Assembly (NCBI RefSeq): GCF_016918075.2
Contig: NZ_JAERPS020000004.1
Location: 62,001-126,000 of the forward strand
From: Rheinheimera maricola
Lineage (GTDB): Bacteria > Pseudomonadota > Gammaproteobacteria > Enterobacterales > Alteromonadaceae
Direction: 5' to 3'
Length of the DNA: 64,000 bases
Position 1 is the first letter of the stretch; the number at the start of each line of letters is the position of its first letter. Positions 11,469 through 19,288 of this stretch are shown here, in pieces. The notes below the pieces were generated by a model. It saw only the letters and a list, made by a program, of their open reading frames with translations. It was not told the DNA's origin and ran no database searches. The translations under genes were made by a program, and so were the position numbers.

Positions 11469-12758
11469 CTATCCCTCGGACCGAACTTCGATGTGCGCGT
11501 CGGACCGCAGCTCACGTAAGAAATTAGTCGATTCCTCATTAAAACGACGGTTGAAAATCATTCGGTATACTTGTTGGCGCTTTTTGTCCGCCGTAGCGTC
11601 AACTGTGCGCTTGTCTATTACCTGTGCAATATGCCAGCCGTGTTCAGTGCGAAATGGCTCGCTAATTTCATTAACCTGTAAACGGTTTAATGTATCGCGA
11701 AAAGCTGGCACAAAGACATCTGGTTCACTCCAACCTAGCTCTCCACCGTTTAATTTTGAGCCAGGATCTTCCGAGTGTTGTTTAGCTAGCTGAGCAAAAT
11801 CGGCTTCACCCGAACGAAGTTTGCTAACGAAATCTGTCAGCATGGTACGGGCTCTGTCTTCACTTAAAATAATAGAAGGCTTAATTAAAATATGACGTGA
11901 CTTAACTTCATTAATTTCAGCGACGTTTTCGCCGCGGATGTCAAAAATTGTCAGAATATGAAAGCCTGCTCCCGAGCGCAACGGCCCGATAATGTCGGTT
12001 TTCTTGCGACCGCGGATAGCTTCAGAGAATAGCGTTGGCATTTCATTGATATTCATCCAGCCTAAATCACCGCCTTCTAGCGCATTGCTGCCTGAGGACG
12101 ACGCAATAGCAATACGTTTAAAATCACTGCCTTCGCGTAATAGTTGAAGTACCTTATCAGCTCTGCTCTTTGCCTCTGTGATGTCATCATTGGAAGCTTG
12201 GTTGGGGATAGCTATTAAAATTTGGCCTAAATTGTATTGTTCGTTGCTAGCGCCTTGCTCATCCATCAACTTCATCACGCTTTCAACTTCTTGTGGGCTA
12301 ATATAAACCCGCCGTTGCACGTTGGCTCTTACTACTTCTCCGGTGATCATTTCTTCGCGTACGCGTTCACGGAAACGCTGGTAGTCACCTTCTTCTGTGA
12401 TCACTTGTTGGCGAAACGCCTCCAATGACAAGTTTTCACCTTGAGCAATGTTGCGAATAGTGTCATCCAATTGTGCATCGCTTATTTGCAATCCCATCCG
12501 TTGTGCCATCTGCAGCTGCAAGTTAGTTAGGATCAGCCGTTCAGTTGCTTGGGTGCGCAGTGCGGTATCAGAGGGCAAAGTTTGTCCTGCAGCAGCAGCA
12601 TTGCGTTTCACCCGCTTTACAATGTCTTCGATATCGCTTTCAAGTACGACGCTGTTATCAACAATAACGGCTACCCGGTCTATTTCTTGTTCAGCAGCAA
12701 TGCTGCTAAGGCTAAGGCAGCAACACAGAGCGGTACTGATAAGTCGTGATAACTTCAT
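11469..12758 (-). CDS. surA: Periplasmic chaperone / peptidyl-prolyl isomerase SurA
   Basis: 429 residues, with a signal peptide ending SIAAEQ (about 1-22), an N-terminal chaperone region, two parvulin domains (about 170-275 and 280-390; GGDLGWM and [10 protein letters not shown] mark each) and a C-terminal helix. It carries outer membrane protein precursors across the periplasm. It sits 11 bp after lptD, which is itself a SurA client. Confidence 0.97.
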   Translation of the reverse strand: MKLSRLISTALCCCLSLSSIAAEQEIDRVAVIVDNSVVLESDIEDIVKRVKRNAAAAGQTLPSDTALRTQATERLILTNLQLQMAQRMGLQISDAQLDDTIRNIAQGENLSLEAFRQQVITEEGDYQRFRERVREEMITGEVVRANVQRRVYISPQEVESVMKLMDEQGASNEQYNLGQILIAIPNQASNDDITEAKSRADKVLQLLREGSDFKRIAIASSSGSNALEGGDLGWMNINEMPTLFSEAIRGRKKTDIIGPLRSGAGFHILTIFDIRGENVAEINEVKSRHILIKPSIILSEDRARTMLTDFVSKLRSGEADFAQLAKQHSEDPGSKLNGGELGWSEPDVFVPAFRDTLNRLQVNEISEPFRTEHGWHIAQVIDKRTVDATADKKRQQVYRMIFNRRFNEESTNFLRELRSDAHIEVRSEG

Positions 12759-12769
12759 AAATTCCTACA

Positions 12770-15031
12770 TCAATTAGTTAATAAATATGGTCGCCGGTAG
12801 CTGAAAATGCCATTCGACAACATATCGGTGACGCTAAAGCCGGCTGAATCACCAAATCCTTTTAGCACAAACTGCAGACCGAGGCTGCTGTCTAAGCGCC
12901 CAGCCTGATTATAAGTATCAACAGGTAGCTCCAAGTCAGTTTGGATCTGGCGTTGGGCTACTAATCGTACTGCCCAGCAGCATGATTCATACTGCAAACC
13001 GAAACTCGCATCTATCATACGATGATTCGTTAGATCGCGGTAGTAACTGGCAACTAACTGCCAGTTATCGCTGACAGGTAAGGTACCAAGCATGCCTAAC
13101 TGTTGAATCTCCTGTCCTGAGACTGCACGGCTGTATCTATGGTTCAATTGAAACAGGCTTTTGTCACTGGCACGGTAGTCGAGTGAGGCATTACTTTTGA
13201 TTAGATGATCGTTGTCGATATCATATTGTACTGCCGAACTAAAATACCATTTCCGATACCAGTGCCAAATCAGTTCTGCGGCAAGCATAGATTCAGACGA
13301 GCTTAAATCATCCAATTCAACACGTTGTGGATTGGGATCTGATAGAAAAAAAATCTGCCCCAGACTAAAACGGAATAACTCGTTATCGACATTGTCATAA
13401 AAGCGCGTGGTCCAGCCTACAGTTAGCTGATTCGCTTCGTTTATTCTATCTAAGCCGGAATAACGATTTTCGCGGAATAAGCCGTGAAAGTCATCTTGTA
13501 AACGGGCCGAATCATATAGGCCAATAGAACTCTGATCGCGGTAAGGGATATATAAATACTGGATTTGTGGCTCAAAGGTATGCAGTGCTGGTTCGCCAAA
13601 CCAGTCATATTCCCGTTCTAGGTTTAACCGCGAATATAACCGTAGCTTGGGCACTGTCCGGCTAACGCTAGAGGTAACATCGGCATCGCTGTCGTTGGTG
13701 TTTTGCTGATAATAGGTATACATCAGGCTGGCTTGAGCGGTTATCTCTAGCGCAGGCGTAATAAAAGGGACTTCCAACATCGGTTCAATATGCAGCCTAT
13801 CGGCATCACTTATTAGTGCATTGTTATTTGTAAAATGAGCATATTGTGCCTGCCAACCCAGATTTACGCCGGGTACCACAGAGTATGGCACAGCAGATTT
13901 CAGACTCAGCTCCGGCAGTGCACTATAAGCCGAATCAAAATTGCCTAGTATTTCGAAACCCTGCAACCTCAGGTGTGAATGCACCTGACTGCCGTAATAA
14001 CTCAAGGCTGCGTAACGTAGTAACTGGGTATCGCTCTGATTATTGTAATCAGACCCCAACTCAGACAAATAGGCATCGTCACTCACGTCGGTAAAGTCGA
14101 TATAGCCTCTAATTTCAGGGGTAAAGTCGCTAGTGTGGCTTAAATGTGCCAAATGGCGGCTGCCAAAGTCGCTTGCTTTGTCATTATCTGAGTTAAGGTA
14201 TTCCAGTTGCAGAAGCCCCTGATCTTGTGAGGTTAGATAGCGCGCTTCAGATTTAAGCTGAGTGCCTCTTTTACTCATATAACGTGGCGTTAGCGTCAGA
14301 TCATAGTTTTCAGCCAGGTTAATATAGTAGGGCTGCTGCAACTCCAGACCGAGTTTCTGCGAGCTGCCAACTTTAGGTAGTAACAAGCCAGTACGTCTTT
14401 GTTCGTTCACTGGGAACGTTAAGTACGGCAAATAGAACACCGGTATATTTTTGATGCGGAACACAGCATGCCGGGCTTCACCCCAGCCTTCGTCTTCCTC
14501 AATACGGATTTCTCTGGCGTGTAATGCCCAGCTATCATCTTGTAAGGGGCAGGTAGTAAATAACGCTTGATCCAATGTCAGTCTTTGCTCTGACGCTGTT
14601 AACTGCTTAGCGAAACCACGCCCGGCTTGTGACATGAACCGGTAATCGGCATCGTCCAGTTGGGCGCTATCTTGACTAAGGTTGGCGGTAAACTGTGAGC
14701 CGCTTACCTGTATCGAGTTGTTAAAGTACGTTATGCCGCCGTCAGCAGACATGCTTTGCTGGCTGCTACTGAAATTGGCGTTAGGAGCGAGTAGTAAAGT
14801 ATCACGGTAGCTGATTTCAACATTACCAGAGAAATTGGCCATTTGATTGTCGATGAGTTCGACGTTGTCAGAATTAATGCGTATCGTTGGGTCAAGTGGG
14901 TTTAACCCGGCAAACGCGGTAGGCACCAGCAATGGCTGATAGCATACTGCAGGCGGCGCTGTTTGAGCATGGCTGGCAAAGCTTGCAAAAAAAACCGGAA
15001 CGAAAAAAAATACAGCAAACCCATGCTTCAT
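12770..15031 (-). CDS. lptD: LPS-assembly protein LptD
   Basis: 753 residues, slightly shorter than E. coli LptD (784). Signal peptide (1-22), an N-terminal OstA beta-jellyroll domain (about 45-190) and a C-terminal 26-strand barrel domain. It places lipopolysaccharide in the outer leaflet with LptE. Cysteines near residues 30 and 160 and the late adjacent pair SCCWAVRL resemble those that form the interdomain disulfides needed for function. First gene of the operon. Divergent from djlA with 142 bp between. Confidence 0.97.
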   Translation of the reverse strand: MKHGFAVFFFVPVFFASFASHAQTAPPAVCYQPLLVPTAFAGLNPLDPTIRINSDNVELIDNQMANFSGNVEISYRDTLLLAPNANFSSSQQSMSADGGITYFNNSIQVSGSQFTANLSQDSAQLDDADYRFMSQAGRGFAKQLTASEQRLTLDQALFTTCPLQDDSWALHAREIRIEEDEGWGEARHAVFRIKNIPVFYLPYLTFPVNEQRRTGLLLPKVGSSQKLGLELQQPYYINLAENYDLTLTPRYMSKRGTQLKSEARYLTSQDQGLLQLEYLNSDNDKASDFGSRHLAHLSHTSDFTPEIRGYIDFTDVSDDAYLSELGSDYNNQSDTQLLRYAALSYYGSQVHSHLRLQGFEILGNFDSAYSALPELSLKSAVPYSVVPGVNLGWQAQYAHFTNNNALISDADRLHIEPMLEVPFITPALEITAQASLMYTYYQQNTNDSDADVTSSVSRTVPKLRLYSRLNLEREYDWFGEPALHTFEPQIQYLYIPYRDQSSIGLYDSARLQDDFHGLFRENRYSGLDRINEANQLTVGWTTRFYDNVDNELFRFSLGQIFFLSDPNPQRVELDDLSSSESMLAAELIWHWYRKWYFSSAVQYDIDNDHLIKSNASLDYRASDKSLFQLNHRYSRAVSGQEIQQLGMLGTLPVSDNWQLVASYYRDLTNHRMIDASFGLQYESCCWAVRLVAQRQIQTDLELPVDTYNQAGRLDSSLGLQFVLKGFGDSAGFSVTDMLSNGIFSYRRPYLLTN

Positions 15032-15173
15032 GCAGCTACTCTTGCCTTACCTAAGTTTATACATACTAAGTGTTCGAGATGACTTGCTATGATAAATCAA
15101 TTTTAGAAATCCTGCTAATCCGATATAGTGCAGCCAGGCTTATCAGCGCCGGATAATACAGAGGAGTTTAGGT

Positions 15174-15980
15174 GTGTGGGGAAAAGTGCTCGGTGCTTTG
15201 TTCGGACTTGCATTACTGAAATTGCCCGGATTAATCCTAGGTATATTGCTAGGTCACTGGTTTGATCGAACGTTTAGAGCGCAATTTGAGCGCAATGGGG
15301 GGTTTAATGGCTTATTCTCTGATCAGCAAGATGAACAAGCATTGTTTCGCTACACCACCTTTGCCACTATGGGTCATATTGCTAAAGCCACTGGCACTGT
15401 AACGACAGCGCATATTAACCGAGCCTCGGAGTATATGACGCAATTGGGCTTGACCGCAGCACAGCAAAAGGAGGCACAGGCTGCATTTCGTGATGGCAAG
15501 GTGGTAAGTTTCCCACTTCAGCAACAACTGAGTAGCTTTTATCAGGCATACCGGCGGCGTAAAGATGTATTACACCTGTTCCTGGAAATTCAGATTAATA
15601 TTGCCAGCACTCAAGACACTATGTCAGCAGAGCAATACTCGCTATTGCAGCAGGTTGCTGCGCAGCTAAATTTCAGTAGTGGCCAACTGGACGCACTTAT
15701 TCAGGTGCATAATGCACATCGCCGTTTTTCTGGTCGTAAAGCCTCGGCCAACGGTAAGAATAATTTGGCAGATGCTTATAATGTGCTGGAGCTCAACGCC
15801 ACTACATCAGATGCTTTATTGAAAAAGACATATCGTAAGCTGATGGCAAAACATCATCCAGACAAACTGATGGCACAGGGTGTGCCGGCCGAAATGCTTG
15901 ATATGGCAAAACGCAGAACCCAGGATATTCAGGCCGCGTATGAGTTAATCAAGCAGCATCGTAGTCGCGCCAAGCTATAA
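15174..15980 (+). CDS. djlA: DnaJ-like membrane co-chaperone DjlA
   Basis: 268 residues starting at GTG (MWGKVLGALFG), preceded by GAGGAG. An N-terminal TM helix with a glycine pattern (LGILLGHWFD) that mediates dimerisation in E. coli, a TerB-like central region, and a C-terminal J domain (about 203-268) whose HPD triad is present in KHHPDKL. DjlA co-operates with DnaK at the cytoplasmic membrane and can stimulate capsule signalling in enterics. It overlaps the convergent DUF3530 gene by 6 bp. Confidence 0.95.
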   Translation: MWGKVLGALFGLALLKLPGLILGILLGHWFDRTFRAQFERNGGFNGLFSDQQDEQALFRYTTFATMGHIAKATGTVTTAHINRASEYMTQLGLTAAQQKEAQAAFRDGKVVSFPLQQQLSSFYQAYRRRKDVLHLFLEIQINIASTQDTMSAEQYSLLQQVAAQLNFSSGQLDALIQVHNAHRRFSGRKASANGKNNLADAYNVLELNATTSDALLKKTYRKLMAKHHPDKLMAQGVPAEMLDMAKRRTQDIQAAYELIKQHRSRAKL

Positions 15981-16757
15981 GCCTACAGAAATTAACCAGC
16001 CATAGATTTCTTGAAATACCCACTGCTGAATTTCACTGTTATAACCGGAACCAACAATCAAGCGCTGGCGGTACACTGCTTTTAGTTGTTTTTCTACCAA
16101 TTGCCGGCGCAGCTTCAGTTGTTGGGTAACATGGCGATTATCCTGTGGATGGCTGATATCCAGCGTAGGTACTTGATGAGATGCTAGGGCATTGGCAAAT
16201 TCGCGGTTGAGCGCTGGTTCCGGTAGGTAAGCGCCAAGTATGATCAGAGCTGCGGGCTCTGGAAGTTGCTCTGCCGCATATAGCGCGTTGAGGGTGGCAG
16301 CGCTGGCGCCTTGTGCAATAACGATAACTACACCGCTGTTTTGCTGCGCTAATTGCAGAGTAGCCTGCATTCTGGCTTTGAGGGCGCTGCCGTATTGTTC
16401 TAATGTCTGTGCATCTGCTTGGCTGAACTCCGTTGCCGGTGGCATCAGTGCGAAGGTATTCCAGCCAAAATCTGCTAGTTTTTGCCGCAAGTTGTCTATA
16501 TGTTTTGGGCTGGCTGCATGCTCTGCCCAATCAGGTACTAAAATGGCGGTACCCTTATTGAAGCTCGTCATCCTATCGCGCCTGAGCAGTAAAAAAGGTT
16601 GGCCATCAACGGTTAGCTCGCGCTGTTCCTCTTGCGGTATCCGATGATTAAGATCGGAAGTCAGCGTCTGCTCTGTAGTCATTTGCATAGCGAAAGCCGG
16701 CGCAATGCTCAGGCAAAAAAAACTACAAGCGAACAATAGCGAAAAATATGCTGGCAT
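15975..16757 (-). CDS. DUF3530 family exported alpha/beta-hydrolase-like protein
   Basis: 260 residues with a signal peptide (about 1-23, ending AFAMQ). The arrangement (AILVPDWAEHAASP, FGWNTFALMPP, VVIVIAQGASAATLNALY) resembles DUF3530, a periplasmic family with an alpha/beta-hydrolase fold. The nucleophile-elbow position reads AQGASA, so the usual GxSxG has Ala where the nucleophilic Ser is expected. An enzymatic role is therefore doubtful. Placed head to tail with djlA. I assign no function. Confidence 0.7.
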   Translation of the reverse strand: MPAYFSLLFACSFFCLSIAPAFAMQMTTEQTLTSDLNHRIPQEEQRELTVDGQPFLLLRRDRMTSFNKGTAILVPDWAEHAASPKHIDNLRQKLADFGWNTFALMPPATEFSQADAQTLEQYGSALKARMQATLQLAQQNSGVVIVIAQGASAATLNALYAAEQLPEPAALIILGAYLPEPALNREFANALASHQVPTLDISHPQDNRHVTQQLKLRRQLVEKQLKAVYRQRLIVGSGYNSEIQQWVFQEIYGWLISVGL

Positions 16758-16809
16758 GCCGATTCCTTCCTTCAGGTGTTAACTGCTATCGGCAGCAGAC
16801 GGCAACACT

Positions 16810-17172
16810 TTAGCGGGTTTGGGCTATTGCCTCGGCTTGCACATATTGGCCAAAGGTAAACAAGATCTGAGATTTGTAATCAAACTTAATATAAGAGGTG
16901 TGACGTTCCAGCAATTGCACGGTGGCGGTGGCAGGAAGTATAAAGCAATACTTAGTGGGTTTAAATTCTACCAGTGCTTTTGCCATCTCGCGTAATTGAT
17001 CATTATCGGCCAAGCGCTGGGTTTCTGTTTCAGAATTGCATACGTGGGCATTCTCAGTCAGGGTGACAGTCTCAGCCAGGGTGACATTAATGTTCTCATG
17101 CTGCAGTGAATACACACAGATGCTGTAAAACGTGCTACTTATAAGCAGGGCGACAGGCAAATAGCGCTTCAT
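16810..17172 (-). CDS. Small exported protein of unknown function
   Basis: 120 residues with an N-terminal signal peptide or anchor (about 1-22) and a perfect GGAGG ribosome binding site (CAGGAGGTAA) 8 bp upstream. I recognise no domain. Two Cys (in VCNSETE and KYCFIL) could form a disulfide. The N-terminal part holds the VTLAET/VTLTEN duplication encoded by the 18-bp tandem repeat. It lies between ompA and the DUF3530 gene on the same strand, with a separate leader. Confidence 0.6.
   Translation of the reverse strand: MKRYLPVALLISSTFYSICVYSLQHENINVTLAETVTLTENAHVCNSETETQRLADNDQLREMAKALVEFKPTKYCFILPATATVQLLERHTSYIKFDYKSQILFTFGQYVQAEAIAQTR
17053..17088. repeat. 18-bp tandem duplication inside a coding region
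   Basis: CTCAGTCAGGGTGACAGT followed directly by CTCAGCCAGGGTGACATT, 16 of 18 identical and in frame, giving the repeated peptide VTL(A/T)E(T/N). It suggests a recent slippage duplication in the exported protein. Confidence 0.8.
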
Positions 17173-17340
17173 TCTGTAAATTACCTCCTGTCAGACAGCC
17201 CTAGATATCCGTGTCGCTACATGCTAACAGTAAATTAATGGCTCGTTGTAGTACGGTTTGTCTGAGCCAACTTCCGCCGTATGCTAGCACAGCTTTTTGC
17301 TGACAGCGAAGCGCTTTTGCAAAGTTGTTAATAACAAATA

Positions 17341-17374
17341 AAAAAGCCGCTGATTTACAGCGGCTTTTTGCAAG
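17341..17374 (-). terminator. Intrinsic terminator of the ompA-like gene
   Basis: AAAAAGCCGCTG / CAGCGGCTTTTT, a 12-bp perfect stem with a 5-nt loop, followed on the minus strand by TTATTTG. It lies 10 bp beyond the ompA-like stop codon. Confidence 0.92.
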
Positions 17375-17383
17375 ATTTAACTA

Positions 17384-18466
17384 TTAACGCAGTACAGGTT
17401 CTTTAATTTTTGCTGTAACTTTAGCTTCAATACGCTGGTTAGCGGCATTAGCTGCAGCAGTGCGACCTTCAACTCGTGGCCGTGTTACGCCGTAACCTAC
17501 TGCCGTAATGCGTGATGGGTCGACGTTGAAGTTATTGGTTAGCATATCAGCCACAGTGTTGGCACGACGCTGTGATAACTTCATGTTGTAATCAGGATTA
17601 CCAACATTAGACGCATGACCTTCAATCAACACAGTTGATTCAGGGAAGCGCTGCATAAATGCGCCTAAACCCTCTACATCTGCACGCTGATCTGCAGGAA
17701 CTACTGCTGAATCGAATGGGAAGCGTACTTCAATATCAACATCACCTACCGCTGCCATTTTTTCTACAAAAACAGTACAGCCCTGAGCATCTACCTGGTG
17801 ATTTGCCGGTGTATTGGCACATTTATCTGCAGAGTCGACTACGCCATCGGCATCGGCATCAGCTTTCACTGGGGCCGCAACTATCGGGGCAGGAGCTGGG
17901 GCCGGAGTTGGTGCGGCTTTAGCGGCAGCTGTACCGAACACGTAAGTCATGCCCAGTTTAAAGCCTGCATCAGCATAGCTCTCATCGATACCCTGATAAC
18001 GACTTGCTTCAGCAAACAAACCGAAATTTTCATTGAAGAAATGCTTGTAACCCACACCAATATTCAGAGCAGTACTATTCTGAACTGCATCAAAACGTTT
18101 TAAACCGCCTAATATATAAATCGCCGGATTTCTTGTTAAATGATACATAGCATCAATACCAATACGGTTGCCGCTGGCGTCAGAGCCATCTAACCGTGAC
18201 TGCAGATCCAGTTTGGCGTATTCAGCACGTAATGCCCAGGTTTCTGTCAGGTAGTAACCGAGTTCAAGGCCATAACCCCAGTCATTATCCATATAATTCC
18301 AAGCTGGCGAGGTTCTTTTGTCGTGATCAGGCATATAATATTCGACAAATAAAGAACCAAAAACGCGCTCTTTCATATCAGCTGCGGTTACAGTGTCAGC
18401 TACTGCTACACCACTAAACATAGGCATAGCAACAGCAACAGCTAAAAACGTTTTATTAAGTTTCAT
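17384..18466 (-). CDS. OmpA/OprF-family outer membrane protein
   Basis: 360 residues. Signal peptide (1-23, VAVADT), an 8-strand beta-barrel (about 30-180), an Ala/Pro hinge (APTPAPAPAP), a thrombospondin type-3-like calcium motif (ADADADGVVDSADKC) with a Cys pair, and a C-terminal OmpA peptidoglycan-binding domain (about 240-355; LIEGHASNVGNPDYNMKLSQ). The TSP3 linker makes it closer to Pseudomonas OprF than to E. coli OmpA. RBS AAGGAG lies 8 bp before ATG. It probably links the outer membrane to the cell wall. Confidence 0.94.
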   Translation of the reverse strand: MKLNKTFLAVAVAMPMFSGVAVADTVTAADMKERVFGSLFVEYYMPDHDKRTSPAWNYMDNDWGYGLELGYYLTETWALRAEYAKLDLQSRLDGSDASGNRIGIDAMYHLTRNPAIYILGGLKRFDAVQNSTALNIGVGYKHFFNENFGLFAEASRYQGIDESYADAGFKLGMTYVFGTAAAKAAPTPAPAPAPIVAAPVKADADADGVVDSADKCANTPANHQVDAQGCTVFVEKMAAVGDVDIEVRFPFDSAVVPADQRADVEGLGAFMQRFPESTVLIEGHASNVGNPDYNMKLSQRRANTVADMLTNNFNVDPSRITAVGYGVTRPRVEGRTAAANAANQRIEAKVTAKIKEPVLR

Positions 18467-18498
18467 CCATATCTCCTTAGACTAAACTGACATTTAAC

Positions 18499-18519
18499 AA
18501 TCAAATTATTCTTTTGATT
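18499..18519 (-). other. Stem-loop in the ompA-like 5' leader
   Basis: AATCAAA / TTTGATT perfect 7-bp inverted repeat with a 7-nt loop, about 33 nt upstream of the start codon. In E. coli a leader hairpin stabilises ompA mRNA; a similar role here is inference only. Confidence 0.45.
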
Positions 18520-18631
18520 CCTAACATGCGCTATGTAAAAAGTAGTACATTTTTTTGTGGGAACAATTTTATCTGTGCAGCATATCGCAGATATATGAAC
18601 CTCGGGTTAATAAATTTTGCTATGTTACTTA

Positions 18632-19288
18632 TTAAAATGGCGATTGTACAACAAACTGCAAAGAATCTCCGGTTTCCGGGTGAATAATTACTAATTTTTC
18701 TGCATGAAGTTGTAAGCGATGCGCCAGAGCCATATTGGCAGTATCGGCATAAAACTTATCACCTAAAATAGCATGCCCCAACCACTGTAAGTGCACCCGA
18801 AGTTGGTGCGACCTGCCTGTTATAGGGGTTAACTTAAGTCTGCTGTTTTTACCGTCACGACTCAGTACCTGATAGTGTGTCAGCGATGCTTTACCATATT
18901 GATAACATACCTTTTGTTTGGGGCGGTTTGGCCAGTCGCAAATCAAGGGTAAATCAATACTACCAATATCTGCCTCAACCAAGCCTGCAACACAGGCGAT
19001 GTAGTGCTTTTCGGTCAAGCGCTGTTGAAACTGCCGATTCAACTCTCGTTGGCTGTCTGCTGTTAAGGCCATTATCACAATGCCAGAGGTCGCCATATCC
19101 AGCCGGTGTACCACACGTATGCCTGGCCACACTAACCTGGCGCGGTACTCCAGGCTGTCTTTGTGTTCTGGCGCTTTGCCCGGCACGGTTAGCAGCCCAC
19201 TGGGTTTATTAAACACGACCAGCGCATTGTCCTGATAAAGAATATCCAGATACGGTGACGTGGGCGGTGCGTAATGCAGCAAAGTCAT
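18632..19288 (-). CDS. rluA: Dual-specificity rRNA/tRNA pseudouridine synthase RluA
   Basis: 218 residues (E. coli RluA 219). In E. coli it modifies U746 of 23S rRNA and U32 of several tRNAs. The catalytic Asp is in VHRLDMATSGI, and the RluA-specific LPLICDWPNRPKQKVCY and ITGRSHQLRVHL blocks are present. Its ATG shares one base with the rapA stop (TGATG), and the rapA-rluA pairing is the same as in E. coli. Confidence 0.95.
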   Translation of the reverse strand: MTLLHYAPPTSPYLDILYQDNALVVFNKPSGLLTVPGKAPEHKDSLEYRARLVWPGIRVVHRLDMATSGIVIMALTADSQRELNRQFQQRLTEKHYIACVAGLVEADIGSIDLPLICDWPNRPKQKVCYQYGKASLTHYQVLSRDGKNSRLKLTPITGRSHQLRVHLQWLGHAILGDKFYADTANMALAHRLQLHAEKLVIIHPETGDSLQFVVQSPF

